Shown one piece after another: positions 27,488-36,936 of a DNA stretch of 64,000 nucleotides; within the stretch, counting starts at the first letter, position 1; each line of letters starts with the position of its first letter. The notes under the pieces were generated by a model. The model was not told the origin of the DNA. It saw only the letters and a program-made list of their open reading frames with translations, and did not search any database. A program made the position numbers and the translations under genes. This stretch comes from an uncultured Vibrio sp. (GTDB lineage: Bacteria > Pseudomonadota > Gammaproteobacteria > Enterobacterales > Vibrionaceae): positions 124,001 through 188,000 of the forward strand of contig CANNGN010000003.1 of assembly GCA_947504195.1 (NCBI GenBank), read 5' to 3'.

Positions 27488-28236
27488 GTTATTTTCTCTT
27501 GCTTTGCCAAGTCACTTAATAACGCAACACAACTTGATCTATTATCAACCTGATAAGTTAATGGCTTAAGCTGTGGGCGTTGAAATTGATAAACGGGGAT
27601 AGCAGCTTGCGCAGCGGCTTGAATTTTTGCGTAAGTCGCTTCACCTCCGCTATTTTTACTAATGATCACATCGATATGATGATCCACCAGCAACGCTTTT
27701 TCTTGTGCCAATAAGAAAGGCCCTATCGCCTTTAACCAAGTGACGTTCTCTGGTAGCGTCACTTTCGCTGGCATTGCCGTCCGCAACACAATATGTCGTG
27801 CTTTTTTGGCTAAAGCATCAATGACTGATTGACTGATTTGTCCTGCGGTAACAAAAACACACTGATGACTTGCGATTTGTGATATCACCTCTGACCATTG
27901 GCTTATTTCAATCCAATGATCTTGCTCTGTTTTGGGCCAAGGCAAACGATGAAAGCGAATGGCGGGAATAGAGAGGTCCTCACTCACCTGTGCAATACGG
28001 TTGCTCATTTGTTGCGCAAAAGGGTGCGTTGCATCTACAACATGACTAATGCCCTGATCGTGAAGATAACGCGCTAAGCCACCAAACTGGGTAAACCCGC
28101 CACTAATAACAGCACACGGCACCGTTGCTTTGCGAACAAGGCCGGCAATACTGTATACAACATCAACCCCTTGTTCGTGCAATGTTGTAGCTAATTTACG
28201 GCCATCTGCCGTCCCGCCAACAATTAACACTTTCAT
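27484..28236 (-). CDS. cobK: precorrin-6A / cobalt-precorrin-6A reductase
   Basis: A 250-residue CobK/CbiJ. The nucleotide-binding start is VLIVGGTADGRKLATTL; later DATHPFAQQMSNRIAQV, VFVTAGQISQSVI and ISKNSGGEATYAKIQAA are typical. It reduces the macrocycle with a pyridine nucleotide. Four-base overlaps with cbiD upstream and cobH downstream show tight coupling. Confidence 0.93.
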   Translation of the reverse strand: MKVLIVGGTADGRKLATTLHEQGVDVVYSIAGLVRKATVPCAVISGGFTQFGGLARYLHDQGISHVVDATHPFAQQMSNRIAQVSEDLSIPAIRFHRLPWPKTEQDHWIEISQWSEVISQIASHQCVFVTAGQISQSVIDALAKKARHIVLRTAMPAKVTLPENVTWLKAIGPFLLAQEKALLVDHHIDVIISKNSGGEATYAKIQAAAQAAIPVYQFQRPQLKPLTYQVDNRSSCVALLSDLAKQEKIT

Positions 28237-29399
28237 TGTGCTATCTCTCGCCTTTGATTGATCGCGGCTAACTGTTCTGATGTGGCACCATTGCTATTGG
28301 CGACAAACTTGCCTTTTCTATCCACGGCCCAGATTTCAACCTCTATCGACTCGTGAACAATATCGGTGGCAACAGTGAGTGCGCGTTGACAAATCTCTGC
28401 CGCAATATCAATTTCAAGGGCTTGGCATTGATTAAGCACTTCGATAGTTGTATTGGCAGCGAGGATCTGCTGTTGTACTTTTTCACTCGCACCTAATGAT
28501 TGTGCAATGCTGGCAAGCTGGTGAAAATCGATACTGGATTGGCGACTATTGAGATCTAAGTGACCATTCGCTAATTTGGTTAACTTTCCAAAGCCTGCGC
28601 TGATACTGAGCTTAGTAATGCGATAACCTGTTTGTGCTTGTTTTTTTTCACGACGCAGGTATTTCAACATTGCCCCAACAAAGTCGCCCATTTCTATCAA
28701 GCTCATGTCATCCATCCCATAATGCGCTTTAATTGCACGTTCACTAGCATTCCCCGTCGAGGCCGCTATGTGTATCACACCGTTGGCACGCGCCACATCA
28801 ATACCTTGATGAATTGATGCGATATAAGCTGCACAGGAAAAAGGACGAACAATCCCCGTTGTCCCTAAAATAGATAGCCCACCGATAATACCTAGCCGCC
28901 CATTCATGGTGTGTTGGGCAATTTTCTCACCATTTTCCACTCCAACCGCAACTTCAAAACCACCTTGGTATTGATAAGTAAGAGCATAATGTTGCAGGTG
29001 GCTTATCATCATTTTACGTGGAACAGGGTTAATGGCTGGCTCTCCTACTGTTAGAACTAAGCCTTCTCGTGTAACCGTACCGACTCCGTGTGCCGCTTTA
29101 AAGGTGATGCCGGGCTGAGTAGTTAAGCGCAATTCCACAAAAACGGTGGCGCCGTGTGTTGCATCAGGATCATCGCCTGCATCTTTAACTGTTGCGGTGC
29201 GTACTCCGCCATCAATCCCCTGATAACTGATAATATCTAAATTTACTTTTTCACCACGAGGTAGAGTAATTTCAACGAATTCGGGTTGTTTATTTGCCAA
29301 TAACGAACGCAGCGCAGCAACACAGCAAGCAGTAGCACAACTTCCTGTGGTTAAGCCATTACGTAATGGCTGAGCTGTTTCACTCGATTCTGGCCACAT
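28233..29399 (-). CDS. cbiD: cobalt-precorrin-5B C1-methyltransferase
   Basis: A 388-residue CbiD. It opens with LRNGLTTGSCATACCVAALR and contains VKDAGDDPDATHGATVFVEL and GGLSILGTTGIVRPFSCAAY, diagnostic of CbiD. It methylates C1 in the cobalt-first route and replaces CobF of the aerobic route, which is absent here. The Cys and Met content is high in the conserved core. It starts five bases after the cobB stop. Confidence 0.94.
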   Translation of the reverse strand: MWPESSETAQPLRNGLTTGSCATACCVAALRSLLANKQPEFVEITLPRGEKVNLDIISYQGIDGGVRTATVKDAGDDPDATHGATVFVELRLTTQPGITFKAAHGVGTVTREGLVLTVGEPAINPVPRKMMISHLQHYALTYQYQGGFEVAVGVENGEKIAQHTMNGRLGIIGGLSILGTTGIVRPFSCAAYIASIHQGIDVARANGVIHIAASTGNASERAIKAHYGMDDMSLIEMGDFVGAMLKYLRREKKQAQTGYRITKLSISAGFGKLTKLANGHLDLNSRQSSIDFHQLASIAQSLGASEKVQQQILAANTTIEVLNQCQALEIDIAAEICQRALTVATDIVHESIEVEIWAVDRKGKFVANSNGATSEQLAAINQRREIAQ

Positions 29400-29404
29400 C
29401 GTAA

Positions 29405-30850
29405 TTAGTTGCCTTTTGGATTAATACTGTTTGGCTGATTCGTAACCACAGCATGTTGATCATTTTCCCAAGCATCAAGCATCTCTTTATCTGCTTGTTG
29501 CAAGTGACCACAAAAAATATCTGCAATCAGGCGCGGGTTGGATGGAAAAAATAGATGCAGATAACTGGCGGTTAAATTTTTATGACGATAAATCGCCTCT
29601 CCCGGTGCAGGATGACGTTGCCGTTGACCATAACCTATAGGCTGCATATTCATGATTGCACGTGAGCGGTGATGCGCATGCCCATGGATCTCTCCTTCGG
29701 GTAATATCGCTTTTTGCATGCCTTGGCAGCCACGTTTACCTGACATACTGCCGTAACCATTTAGTAGCCCCAACATAGTATGTTGCTGTTCTTGCAAATC
29801 CAGCAACGAATCCAAACAATATAGGAAACCACCACACTCTGCTAACACTGGTTTGTTCGCATTAAAAAAGTCATTAATTTGCTTATGCAATACACTGTTG
29901 TCCGCCAAGGTTTGTGCATATAATTCAGGGTAACCACCCGGTAACCACAATGCATCAGCTTGCGGTAGTTGCGTATCTTTCAAAGGAGAAAAATAGCGAA
30001 GCTTTGCTCCCATCTCTTCTAATAAGCGCGTATTAGCCTGATAAATAAAGCTAAATGCACTGTCACGAGCCACAGCAATGTTTTTTCCAACCAATAAAGC
30101 TTCAACAGTGGGCGTTTGTACACTATAAAAATCAACTTCCGGCGGTAAGGTTAGCAATCGACTGGCTTCACTCTTGTTTCCTTGCGCTCGATCTTGCCCT
30201 TCTAGCAACCACTGACAACCTAACGTAAACTTTTCTTCTAACTGCTCACTGACTTCACTGGCTTGCACTAAGCCTAAATGCCGCTCTGGTAATGCAATGT
30301 TTGGATCTTTTTTAAGGCAAGCAAGTAACGGCAATTTATCTGCCAGTGCGTCACTTATTAGTTGGGCATGACGCGCTGTACTACAGTTATTAGCAATTAG
30401 CCCGTAACATTGATAATCATCTCGAAAATTAGCTAGCCCTATCGCCACTGCCGCAGCCGTTTGCGCCATCCCTTTCACATCCATGACAATGGCAATCGGA
30501 ATATTAAAACGCGCGGCTAAATCGGCACTGGACGGCTCGCCATCAAACAACCCCATCGCCCCTTCGACTAAGATGAGATCCGCTTGCTGAGCTGCTTGAT
30601 ACAATTTTTGTTGGCAATAAGCTTCCCCGGCCATCCACATATCCAACTGCTCAACATGCCCCTTTGAAGCTTGTGCAAGAATTTGCGGATCTAAATAATC
30701 AGGACCTGTTTTAAACACTCGGACGACTTTGCCTTGGGAGGTAAAATAGCGTGCAATAGCCGCAGTGATAGTGGTTTTACCCTGACCAGATGCTGGGGCC
30801 GCTAAAAATAAGGCTGGGCATGAGGCTGTTTGAGTTACGTGATTATTCAT
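29405..30850 (-). CDS. cobB: cobyrinate a,c-diamide synthase (CobB/CbiA)
   Basis: A 481-residue two-domain glutamine-dependent amidase. The N-terminal ATPase domain has FLAAPASGQGKTTITAAIAR and VEGAMGLFDGEPSS; the C-terminal triad-type glutamine amidotransferase domain has DALWLPGGYPELYAQTLADN and the nucleophile region LAECGGFLYC. It amidates the a and c side chains. I choose ATG 30850 because AGGG lies upstream of it; an earlier ATG at 30874 overlaps the chelatase stop. CbiA (cobalt substrate) and CobB (no cobalt) cannot be told apart by sequence. Confidence 0.92.
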   Translation of the reverse strand: MNNHVTQTASCPALFLAAPASGQGKTTITAAIARYFTSQGKVVRVFKTGPDYLDPQILAQASKGHVEQLDMWMAGEAYCQQKLYQAAQQADLILVEGAMGLFDGEPSSADLAARFNIPIAIVMDVKGMAQTAAAVAIGLANFRDDYQCYGLIANNCSTARHAQLISDALADKLPLLACLKKDPNIALPERHLGLVQASEVSEQLEEKFTLGCQWLLEGQDRAQGNKSEASRLLTLPPEVDFYSVQTPTVEALLVGKNIAVARDSAFSFIYQANTRLLEEMGAKLRYFSPLKDTQLPQADALWLPGGYPELYAQTLADNSVLHKQINDFFNANKPVLAECGGFLYCLDSLLDLQEQQHTMLGLLNGYGSMSGKRGCQGMQKAILPEGEIHGHAHHRSRAIMNMQPIGYGQRQRHPAPGEAIYRHKNLTASYLHLFFPSNPRLIADIFCGHLQQADKEMLDAWENDQHAVVTNQPNSINPKGN

Positions 30851-30866
30851 CAATATATTCCCTACT

Positions 30867-32636
30867 TTATCCATTCATGGCGACATATTCAGCTGCTAGC
30901 TGCTGCGCCAAAACGGGCCCTCTCCCTCGCTTTACCACTGACTTTTCAATATCAACCAGTAACGTGGGAACATTAAGCTTTAAATCATGAATGTCTGCGC
31001 GAGTTCGCCCATCAGTAATCAAATAACAAAAAAATGAAATGCCCGGATAACGCAATCCAAGTTGTTGAATAGTCAGCGCGGCTTTTTCTAGCATTAAGCG
31101 AAATGGTGTTCCTCCCATGGCACTAATATCATTGAGTAAATGATCCACCGATTTAGGCGCTCGTCGATCTTTCATCAGAACTTCAACTTGCTCATTACCA
31201 AACCCTAGCAAGGTAACTTTGTCACGCTGTAAATAGGCATTCTCGGTGATTTTTTTGACCACTGATTTTGCAAACCCTGACAAGCTATCGGTTAACGTTG
31301 ATGCGGAAGTATCTAATAAAATCAAATGCATTTTCTGACCGCCCTTCTTGTCTTTTTTGAACACCCAACGTTGTGGCGGCCAATGATCTAAACTGTTAGC
31401 CAAAGTTGAAAACCAATTTGGTTTTTGACTATCTTGATGAGCACGTTGCAACCCTCGACTGTTTTGCCCTTTATGTTGGCTTATCTCGTGACGCCTTGCT
31501 AACGAAGCATTCTTTGCTAGAGCATGATCAAGCGCAGATGGCAGTTCAATCGCAGAAGAGTTTGCTACTGTTTGGCTCTCAGCAGACTGCATCGACATCG
31601 CTCCCCAATCACCCGAGGCACCTGAGGTGTGATGTGGTTGCTCATTATCTTGTTCATCCTCAAGCTCATTGCGCTCTTGGGGACGTGAAAAAGGACTTTG
31701 TTGCTGATCAGACGGTTTATTATTATGGCCTGATGAGCCATTCCCCTTAGCTGGTGGGGTCATATTTTGCATCCGGTGTAATAACACCAAAGGGGCAACC
31801 TGCTCAATATCTTCCATTGTAACGGCATTTCGACCACACCACGCTGCATGCGTTAAGCTGGCACGGTGCATAATGATATCAGCACGTAAACCATCCACAT
31901 GAGCTGACTGACAACGTGTCGCAATCTCGGTAAAACAAGCATCATCACAGGTTACCTGTGCTAATAACGTCTGAGCATCGCTAATTTGCTGTTGCAACTG
32001 AGCTTGCTGTTCATGGTACGCTTGGCAAAAGCCATCACTATCCTGTTCAAAGTGCTGTCGCGCCTTCATGATATTAATGCGCTCTTCAACACTGTATTGG
32101 TTATCCAACTCCACCATTAACCCAAATCGGTCTTGCAGTTGTGGACGAAGCTCGCCTTCATCAGGATTCATGGTACCAATCAACGTAAACCGAGCCGCAT
32201 GCTGGTGGCTGATACCATCGCGTTCAATAATATTCACACCACTACTGGCCACATCTAATAGCTGATCAACAAGGTGATCTGGTAATAGGTTAACTTCATC
32301 CACATACAATACGCCCTGGTGGGCTTTTTGTAGTAACCCAGGATTAAACTTTACTGCGCGATCTTGTAGAGCGTGATCCAAATCCAATGTACCAATCAGC
32401 ATTTCCTCGCTAGCCCCTAAGGGTAACGATACAAATTGCGCGGCATTATCGACTGTATTCGGCAGTAAATCGGTAACGGCTTTCGCTAACGTTGATTTAG
32501 CACAGCCACGTGGACCGGATATAAGCACCCCACCAATGGCAGGATTAACCGTTGTTAATAACAGTGCTAATTTAAACAACGCTTGTCCTTGCACTGCACT
32601 AAAAGGAAAAATATGTGGGGTTACTTGATGACTCAT
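30867..32636 (-). CDS. ChlI/ChlD-type AAA+ and VWA chelatase protein
   Basis: A 589-residue fusion of an AAA+ ATPase and a von Willebrand A domain. Walker A is GPRGCAKST (about residue 42), Walker B is VLYVDEVNLLPDHLVDQLLD, and the sensor region reads IGTMNPDEGELRPQLQDRFG. A Gln/Asn/Ser-rich linker follows (from about residue 300), then the VWA domain with the MIDAS motif DTSAST near residue 440 and ITDGRTRA. It is the energy module for a metal chelatase. With CobN in the same operon it probably replaces CobS and CobT. It starts ten bases after cbiO. Confidence 0.9.
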   Translation of the reverse strand: MSHQVTPHIFPFSAVQGQALFKLALLLTTVNPAIGGVLISGPRGCAKSTLAKAVTDLLPNTVDNAAQFVSLPLGASEEMLIGTLDLDHALQDRAVKFNPGLLQKAHQGVLYVDEVNLLPDHLVDQLLDVASSGVNIIERDGISHQHAARFTLIGTMNPDEGELRPQLQDRFGLMVELDNQYSVEERINIMKARQHFEQDSDGFCQAYHEQQAQLQQQISDAQTLLAQVTCDDACFTEIATRCQSAHVDGLRADIIMHRASLTHAAWCGRNAVTMEDIEQVAPLVLLHRMQNMTPPAKGNGSSGHNNKPSDQQQSPFSRPQERNELEDEQDNEQPHHTSGASGDWGAMSMQSAESQTVANSSAIELPSALDHALAKNASLARRHEISQHKGQNSRGLQRAHQDSQKPNWFSTLANSLDHWPPQRWVFKKDKKGGQKMHLILLDTSASTLTDSLSGFAKSVVKKITENAYLQRDKVTLLGFGNEQVEVLMKDRRAPKSVDHLLNDISAMGGTPFRLMLEKAALTIQQLGLRYPGISFFCYLITDGRTRADIHDLKLNVPTLLVDIEKSVVKRGRGPVLAQQLAAEYVAMNG

Positions 32637-32645
32637 TGTGACTCC

Positions 32646-33335
32646 TCATGCCACTGCAATTGCAGAGGTAATTTGTTCAGTTAACTGACCTTCTGCTAAC
32701 ACAAGCTGGCGCGTCATTAACTGCTCTGAAAACAATTTATCATGAGAAATAATAATCATTGCCTGAGGTAATGCTTGTAAAACATGTAATAAACGCAACT
32801 TCGCTTTTTCATCTAAGGCATTGGTAGGCTCATCTAAAATCAACACATCAGGATCCATGGCTAACACACTGGCTAATGTGATCATGCGTTTTTCTCCTCC
32901 GGAAAGCTGATGCGTAATACGGGATTCAAACCCTTGCATACCCAGTTTTTTAAGGGTATCTAAGGAGATTTGTATCGCCTGTTGCTTTGAAAATCCTAAA
33001 TTTAACGGGCCAAACATCACATCTTCCAACACGCTAGGGCAAAATAATTGGTCGTCAGGATCTTGAAAAAGAAGGCCTGCTTTAGCACGCATCCGGTTAA
33101 ATTGCTTTTCACTTTCACAGCGTTCGCCAAACGCAATGACCTCGCCTTGTTTGGCTTTCTTTAGGCCAACCATTAAATGTAACAAGGTAGTTTTGCCCAC
33201 TCCATTATCACCATGAATCACCACGCGCTCACCGGCATGTAAGGTGAAATTGACCTTCTTTAACACATTACCACGCCGTGGGTAGGCATAGCTTAAATTA
33301 TGTAATTGAATAAGTGGATTACCAGAATAAGTCAT
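32646..33335 (-). CDS. cbiO: cobalt ECF transporter ATPase
   Basis: A 229-residue ABC ATPase of the CbiO class: Walker A HGDNGVGKTT, FQDPDDQLFCPSVLEDVMFG (the ECF-specific Q-loop region), signature LSGGEKRMITLASVL, and Walker B VLILDEPTNALDEKAK. It drives cobalt uptake with CbiQ and CbiM. It overlaps cbiQ by 17 bases. Confidence 0.93.
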   Translation of the reverse strand: MTYSGNPLIQLHNLSYAYPRRGNVLKKVNFTLHAGERVVIHGDNGVGKTTLLHLMVGLKKAKQGEVIAFGERCESEKQFNRMRAKAGLLFQDPDDQLFCPSVLEDVMFGPLNLGFSKQQAIQISLDTLKKLGMQGFESRITHQLSGGEKRMITLASVLAMDPDVLILDEPTNALDEKAKLRLLHVLQALPQAMIIISHDKLFSEQLMTRQLVLAEGQLTEQITSAIAVA

Positions 33336-34113
33336 TAATATTCAGTCCAATGATTGATAGTAAAAAACACAAAAACAACAAACCAAAATACCCGTCAATA
33401 CGAGATAGTTTCATATCATCACTTAGATAATATCGCCCGCAAAAACCACGGCACTTCATCGCATCAGCAATGCGTTCTGCTCGTTCAACCGACCTAATCA
33501 ACAGCATACCAAATAAATAGCCGATACTTTTCCAAGTGTGGAGGTTGGTTTGTAATACAAAAGCGCGAGCCTGCATCGCACGACGCATACGCTTATATTC
33601 CTGACTTATCACTTCTAAATAACGCACCATAAATAACAATAAATGCACTAACTTATCCGGCACCTTAAAATGCGCTAATGCATGCCCTAAAGTAGACGCA
33701 GGCATTGTCGCGACCAATGCAAAAAGTACCAATAATACAGCATTCGCTTTAATAGTAATCAATAAAGCATGATTAAGCCCTTGCCAACTCGCTACCATTC
33801 CCCAAAAGCTAAAAATAGGATCGCCTGGCGTTGTAAAAGGCAAAACGAAAATAAGCATGAGCATAAAAAGGTCCATCGCCAGCATCCGACGTAAAGTGCG
33901 CTTAATATCCAATCGACTTGCTTTCACCAATAAAAAAGCCCCTGCTAGTCCAAATAGTGTCGGCAAAAATGATTGGCTTAATACTTCAACAAAAGCAAAG
34001 CCCGTCGCACTGACCACTCGAACACGTGGATCAACCCTATCGACCCATGATGCTCGATGCTTTAACGCCTGCCCGGACCATGACGTAAAGCTATGCTCAA
34101 GCTTCTCTGACAT
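33319..34113 (-). CDS. cbiQ: cobalt ECF transporter transmembrane protein
   Basis: A 264-residue CbiQ with about five to six membrane helices. Family features are WVDRVDPRVRVVSATGFAFV near the start and the coupling region YKRMRRAMQARAF followed by GMLLIRSVERAERIADAMKC. It joins the ATPase to the substrate-specific CbiM. The start touches the stop of the upstream CbiL-like gene. Confidence 0.93.
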   Translation of the reverse strand: MSEKLEHSFTSWSGQALKHRASWVDRVDPRVRVVSATGFAFVEVLSQSFLPTLFGLAGAFLLVKASRLDIKRTLRRMLAMDLFMLMLIFVLPFTTPGDPIFSFWGMVASWQGLNHALLITIKANAVLLVLFALVATMPASTLGHALAHFKVPDKLVHLLLFMVRYLEVISQEYKRMRRAMQARAFVLQTNLHTWKSIGYLFGMLLIRSVERAERIADAMKCRGFCGRYYLSDDMKLSRIDGYFGLLFLCFLLSIIGLNINDLFW

Positions 34114-34700
34114 TAATGCTTCGCCTTTAATTTATGTTCTCGCCACAGCGCCAGCGCTCCGAGCAAGCCAAATATATAGCCAATGCCGCCCAATATATCC
34201 CGTAAACCTGATTTTTCTTTGAGTGATTGAATCTCTTTGCGTAATGGTTTTATTTGTTTAGCAATTGCCATCTCAAGTTGTAAGTGATTAATGGATGAGT
34301 TAGTTGCGAGTGGTTCCGCCACCGAATCAATACCTAATTGAGCTTGTTCTGATTCTGACATAGGAATAGTGAGAGCCGCACTATCGGGTAACTCTTCAAC
34401 CGGTAATTGCATGGTCAATTGATGACCGGCCCCTAAGTTCACTTCAAATACATGAGTTATTGATTGGGTTGCCTGAAAGGTAAAAAAGCCCTCATCATCA
34501 GTAAGTACTTCTCCTAGCGCTACGCCCGACTGAGTTGAGACTTTTACGACACTGCCAGCACTGGCCATGCTACCATTTGAAAACCCAACTTCCCCTTCAA
34601 TCGTAAATCCATCGGCATAAACTCCGCCGACAACATTATGCGCCGACGCGTTAGCACAGCCGATCAACAGCAAGATAACGAACCAATAAATACGCGTCAT
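34113..34700 (-). CDS. CbiL/NikL-like exported accessory protein of the cobalt transporter
   Basis: A 195-residue exported protein. The signal peptide ends near ANASA, just before a His-rich-type mature N-terminus (HNVVGGVYADGF). The middle looks like a carboxypeptidase-regulatory/beta-sandwich domain (VLTDDEGFFTFQATQ). A C-terminal membrane anchor (DILGGIGYIFGLLGALALW) is followed by a basic tail. Proteins of this layout (CbiL/NikL) replace the small CbiN in some Co/Ni ECF transporters. It overlaps cbiM by four bases. Metal handling at the outer face of CbiM is the likely role. Confidence 0.75.
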   Translation of the reverse strand: MTRIYWFVILLLIGCANASAHNVVGGVYADGFTIEGEVGFSNGSMASAGSVVKVSTQSGVALGEVLTDDEGFFTFQATQSITHVFEVNLGAGHQLTMQLPVEELPDSAALTIPMSESEQAQLGIDSVAEPLATNSSINHLQLEMAIAKQIKPLRKEIQSLKEKSGLRDILGGIGYIFGLLGALALWREHKLKAKH

Positions 34701-35308
34701 GATTGATGTCCGTTATCAATAAATTCAGGCTTAACCCTATGAATCAGATAAACAGCGGCATAAGAAACAAAGCCTTCTAGGATCATAATTGGAATATGGG
34801 CAGGTAACACAGCTTTGGCAGCCAAAACAAAAGAATCACCCGATAGAGCTAATGACAATGCGACCATCGTTGCGGTCAGTGCAATTGACATCGCACCAGC
34901 AACAGCGCCCCAGCATGCTGCAACATTGGCACTATTGCTACGTATTCCGCGATGACAAAGGTAAAATACGAATACCGCCGGTAATGCAATATTGAGTGTA
35001 TTCACCCCGAGTACCAGTAAGCCACCAAAGCCAAAGAATATCACTTGTAATAATAACGCCACTAGCAAGGCAGGAAAGGCAGCCCACCCCAAAAGAAGCC
35101 CCAATAGCCCATTCATAATCAAATGAACACTTGAAAAGCCCAAGGGCAAATGAATATAAGATGCAATAAAAAAAACCGATGCTAATACGCCAATTAAAGG
35201 CAGGCGTTCATAATCCATTTTTTTTAAGCCAATATAAACACCAATTGCTGTTAATGCAGCCCCACTAACAAGTACCGGCACTGATAAAGCACCATCAACA
35301 ATATGCAT
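34697..35308 (-). CDS. cbiM: cobalt ECF transporter S-component
   Basis: A 203-residue CbiM. The mature N-terminus begins MHIVDGALSVPVLVSGAALT; the Met-His at positions 1 and 2 is the metal ligand set of CbiM/NikM. Later FSSVHLIMNGLLGLLLGWAA and FGFGGLLVLGVNTLNIALPA are characteristic. It is the specificity subunit for Co2+. No cbiN follows; the CbiL-like protein occupies that place. Confidence 0.93.
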   Translation of the reverse strand: MHIVDGALSVPVLVSGAALTAIGVYIGLKKMDYERLPLIGVLASVFFIASYIHLPLGFSSVHLIMNGLLGLLLGWAAFPALLVALLLQVIFFGFGGLLVLGVNTLNIALPAVFVFYLCHRGIRSNSANVAACWGAVAGAMSIALTATMVALSLALSGDSFVLAAKAVLPAHIPIMILEGFVSYAAVYLIHRVKPEFIDNGHQS

Positions 35309-35385
35309 TGTTCTCTCTTAATATGTGTGAGTGAATCGATAGTCAATCTATATGACCCTCTACAAGCGATATCTTTACTTAACAA

Positions 35386-36219
35386 TTACTGAGGTAGCTT
35401 TTCAGCTTGCACCCATATTACGGCATCTTGTGATAAAGGTTTACCCTTGTGAGTTGTTTTTTCGCCTACTCCGAGTGCGGCAAAACCCCAATGCCCGGCC
35501 TTTAATAATGGGAAATGAAACGTGCCATTTGCATCTGCATAGATGGTTTGAGCAATAAACGCATCAGATGAAGTTGGCATTATCGACGTTGCCGCAAAAC
35601 GATTATTATCCATCTCAGGTATGTAGTTAATAAATTCAACCTCAACAGCGGCAAAAGGAACAGGCTTACCGTGTGACTTTACAACGCCACTAAATATCCC
35701 CCCTTCATATAATGCATAAGGCTTGGTTAACGGCACAATCTCAGCACTTAAATTTAAATCATCATTCCAACTACTCGGTAAGTTGCCGACATTGACAATC
35801 GTTTTAGTGATCTGCTGAATATAAATATCTTCTTCAGCTTCAAAGTAAGGAGAGGGTTGCAGAATAAATACATAATCACCTAGACCACGTAACTTAACCT
35901 GCGCTTGAAAGGCATTGCCAGTATCCACGGCACTTTGCCACTGAATGGCTTCAACCTTATTCAGTAAGTCCGTTTTTTTGCCTTTTTTGAGCATATAGAA
36001 AGCTTCAAAGGGTTCCACTTTCATAACATGACCGCTTATTGCCGGATGAGTAAAGGGCATTTTCAAGGTCACAGTACCACTTTTGTCATGCAATAAATGA
36101 GGCGTATAAAGCATTTGAAAATGTGCCTGGGCAGGCCACACTGACAAGCAACCTAATGCACTAATAAATAATGAATAAACTAATTTTTTGTCGATTTTAT
36201 TTTTAAATAGATTTAACAC
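35386..36219 (-). CDS. DUF4198-family periplasmic protein
   Basis: A 277-residue exported protein, GTG start at 36219 with GGAG seven bases upstream. The signal peptide (LVYSLFISALGCLSVWPAQA) precedes HFQMLYTP, the usual DUF4198 start. Later LKAGHWGFAALGVGEKTTHK lies near the C-terminus. DUF4198 (NikK/CbiK-like) proteins sit beside Co/Ni uptake systems and are thought to bind the metal in the periplasm. It is the first gene after the cobalamin riboswitch, so it is the lead gene of the B12-repressed operon. Confidence 0.8.
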   Translation of the reverse strand: MLNLFKNKIDKKLVYSLFISALGCLSVWPAQAHFQMLYTPHLLHDKSGTVTLKMPFTHPAISGHVMKVEPFEAFYMLKKGKKTDLLNKVEAIQWQSAVDTGNAFQAQVKLRGLGDYVFILQPSPYFEAEEDIYIQQITKTIVNVGNLPSSWNDDLNLSAEIVPLTKPYALYEGGIFSGVVKSHGKPVPFAAVEVEFINYIPEMDNNRFAATSIMPTSSDAFIAQTIYADANGTFHFPLLKAGHWGFAALGVGEKTTHKGKPLSQDAVIWVQAEKLPQ

Positions 36220-36299
36220 AGAATATCTCCGTCTGAATACAAGCGCAGGCGAAGCTGGGAGGAGAGTGACTATGAATGGTACAGAATAAACGTTACATC

Positions 36300-36460
36300 T
36301 TTTTAGCCATCCGGTGAAGCCCTCCGCAACACCACGGTACTAGCGAATGAAGCCAGTATCATCCAATGGTTTGGTATCCGGGCTAAACAATTGTTATCAC
36401 ACAATGTTGTACCGTTGCGGGGGCAGCCTGGCTTTTCACCAGTTCCCAAACATTTAAAAA
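36300..36460 (-). promoter_or_regulatory. cobalamin riboswitch
   Basis: On the minus strand the sequence contains GGGAACTGGTGAAAAGCC, then GCTGCCCCCGCAACGGT, then the B12-box variant AGCCCGGATACC (36373-36384), in the order and spacing of the AdoCbl riboswitch core. A G+C-rich downstream part (from 36360 to about 36300) includes a GCGGAGGG stretch that could form the expression platform. It lies about 80-240 bases upstream of the DUF4198 start. It should shut off the cobalt uptake and B12 operon when cobalamin is plentiful. Outer boundaries are approximate. Confidence 0.9.
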
Positions 36461-36654
36461 AATCACTTTTTTATGATCAGTAAATGTATCGTTTAAAGTC
36501 GATATCCAAAGGAAGCAGAACAGTAACTTGCTATGGGTCAATAAGTCAACCTACGTTGACTCTTTATTGTCGGAGTGATGATACAGAGAAATGAATAGCC
36601 ACCAACTTAATAGGCACCTTTTAGTTAGACAAAATGACCAATAGGGAGGTGCTT
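36461..36654. other. intergenic region upstream of the riboswitch
   Basis: About 190 bases between the riboswitch 5' end and an IS remnant. It should contain the promoter of the cobalamin operon on the minus strand, but I could not single out convincing -35 and -10 boxes. It includes the short dyad GTCAACCTACGTTGAC at about 36545. Confidence 0.3.
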
Positions 36655-36777
36655 ATGCGCAGTAAAAGATATCCAAAAGAATTTACAGACAATCAAACTA
36701 ACAAGAACACAAGGATCGAATGCATTAGAAAAAGAGAATATTGTTATACCGCTCTACTATACCCAATATGTTGTTAG
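36655..36777 (+). pseudogene. IS3-family OrfA N-terminal remnant
   Basis: An ATG with a perfect GGGAGGTG ribosome site opens a 40-codon frame starting MRSKRYPKEF. SKRYxxEFK is a common start of IS3-family OrfA proteins. After ten residues the similarity is lost. It is a different subgroup from the remnant at 14631. Together the two bracket the cobalamin operon. Confidence 0.5.
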
Positions 36778-36936
36778 TCAGTATTTAAAATCGAGCCGAT
36801 AAGTTATGTCTATATTTAAATATAAAACGACAGATATCGAATGAGAAAGTAAAAATCAGAGGATAAAAACGAGTATATTTGAACTAACTTAGTGTTATTT
36901 CAGAGAGTTAGGATTTAGAACAATGAAGGAAAAGCT

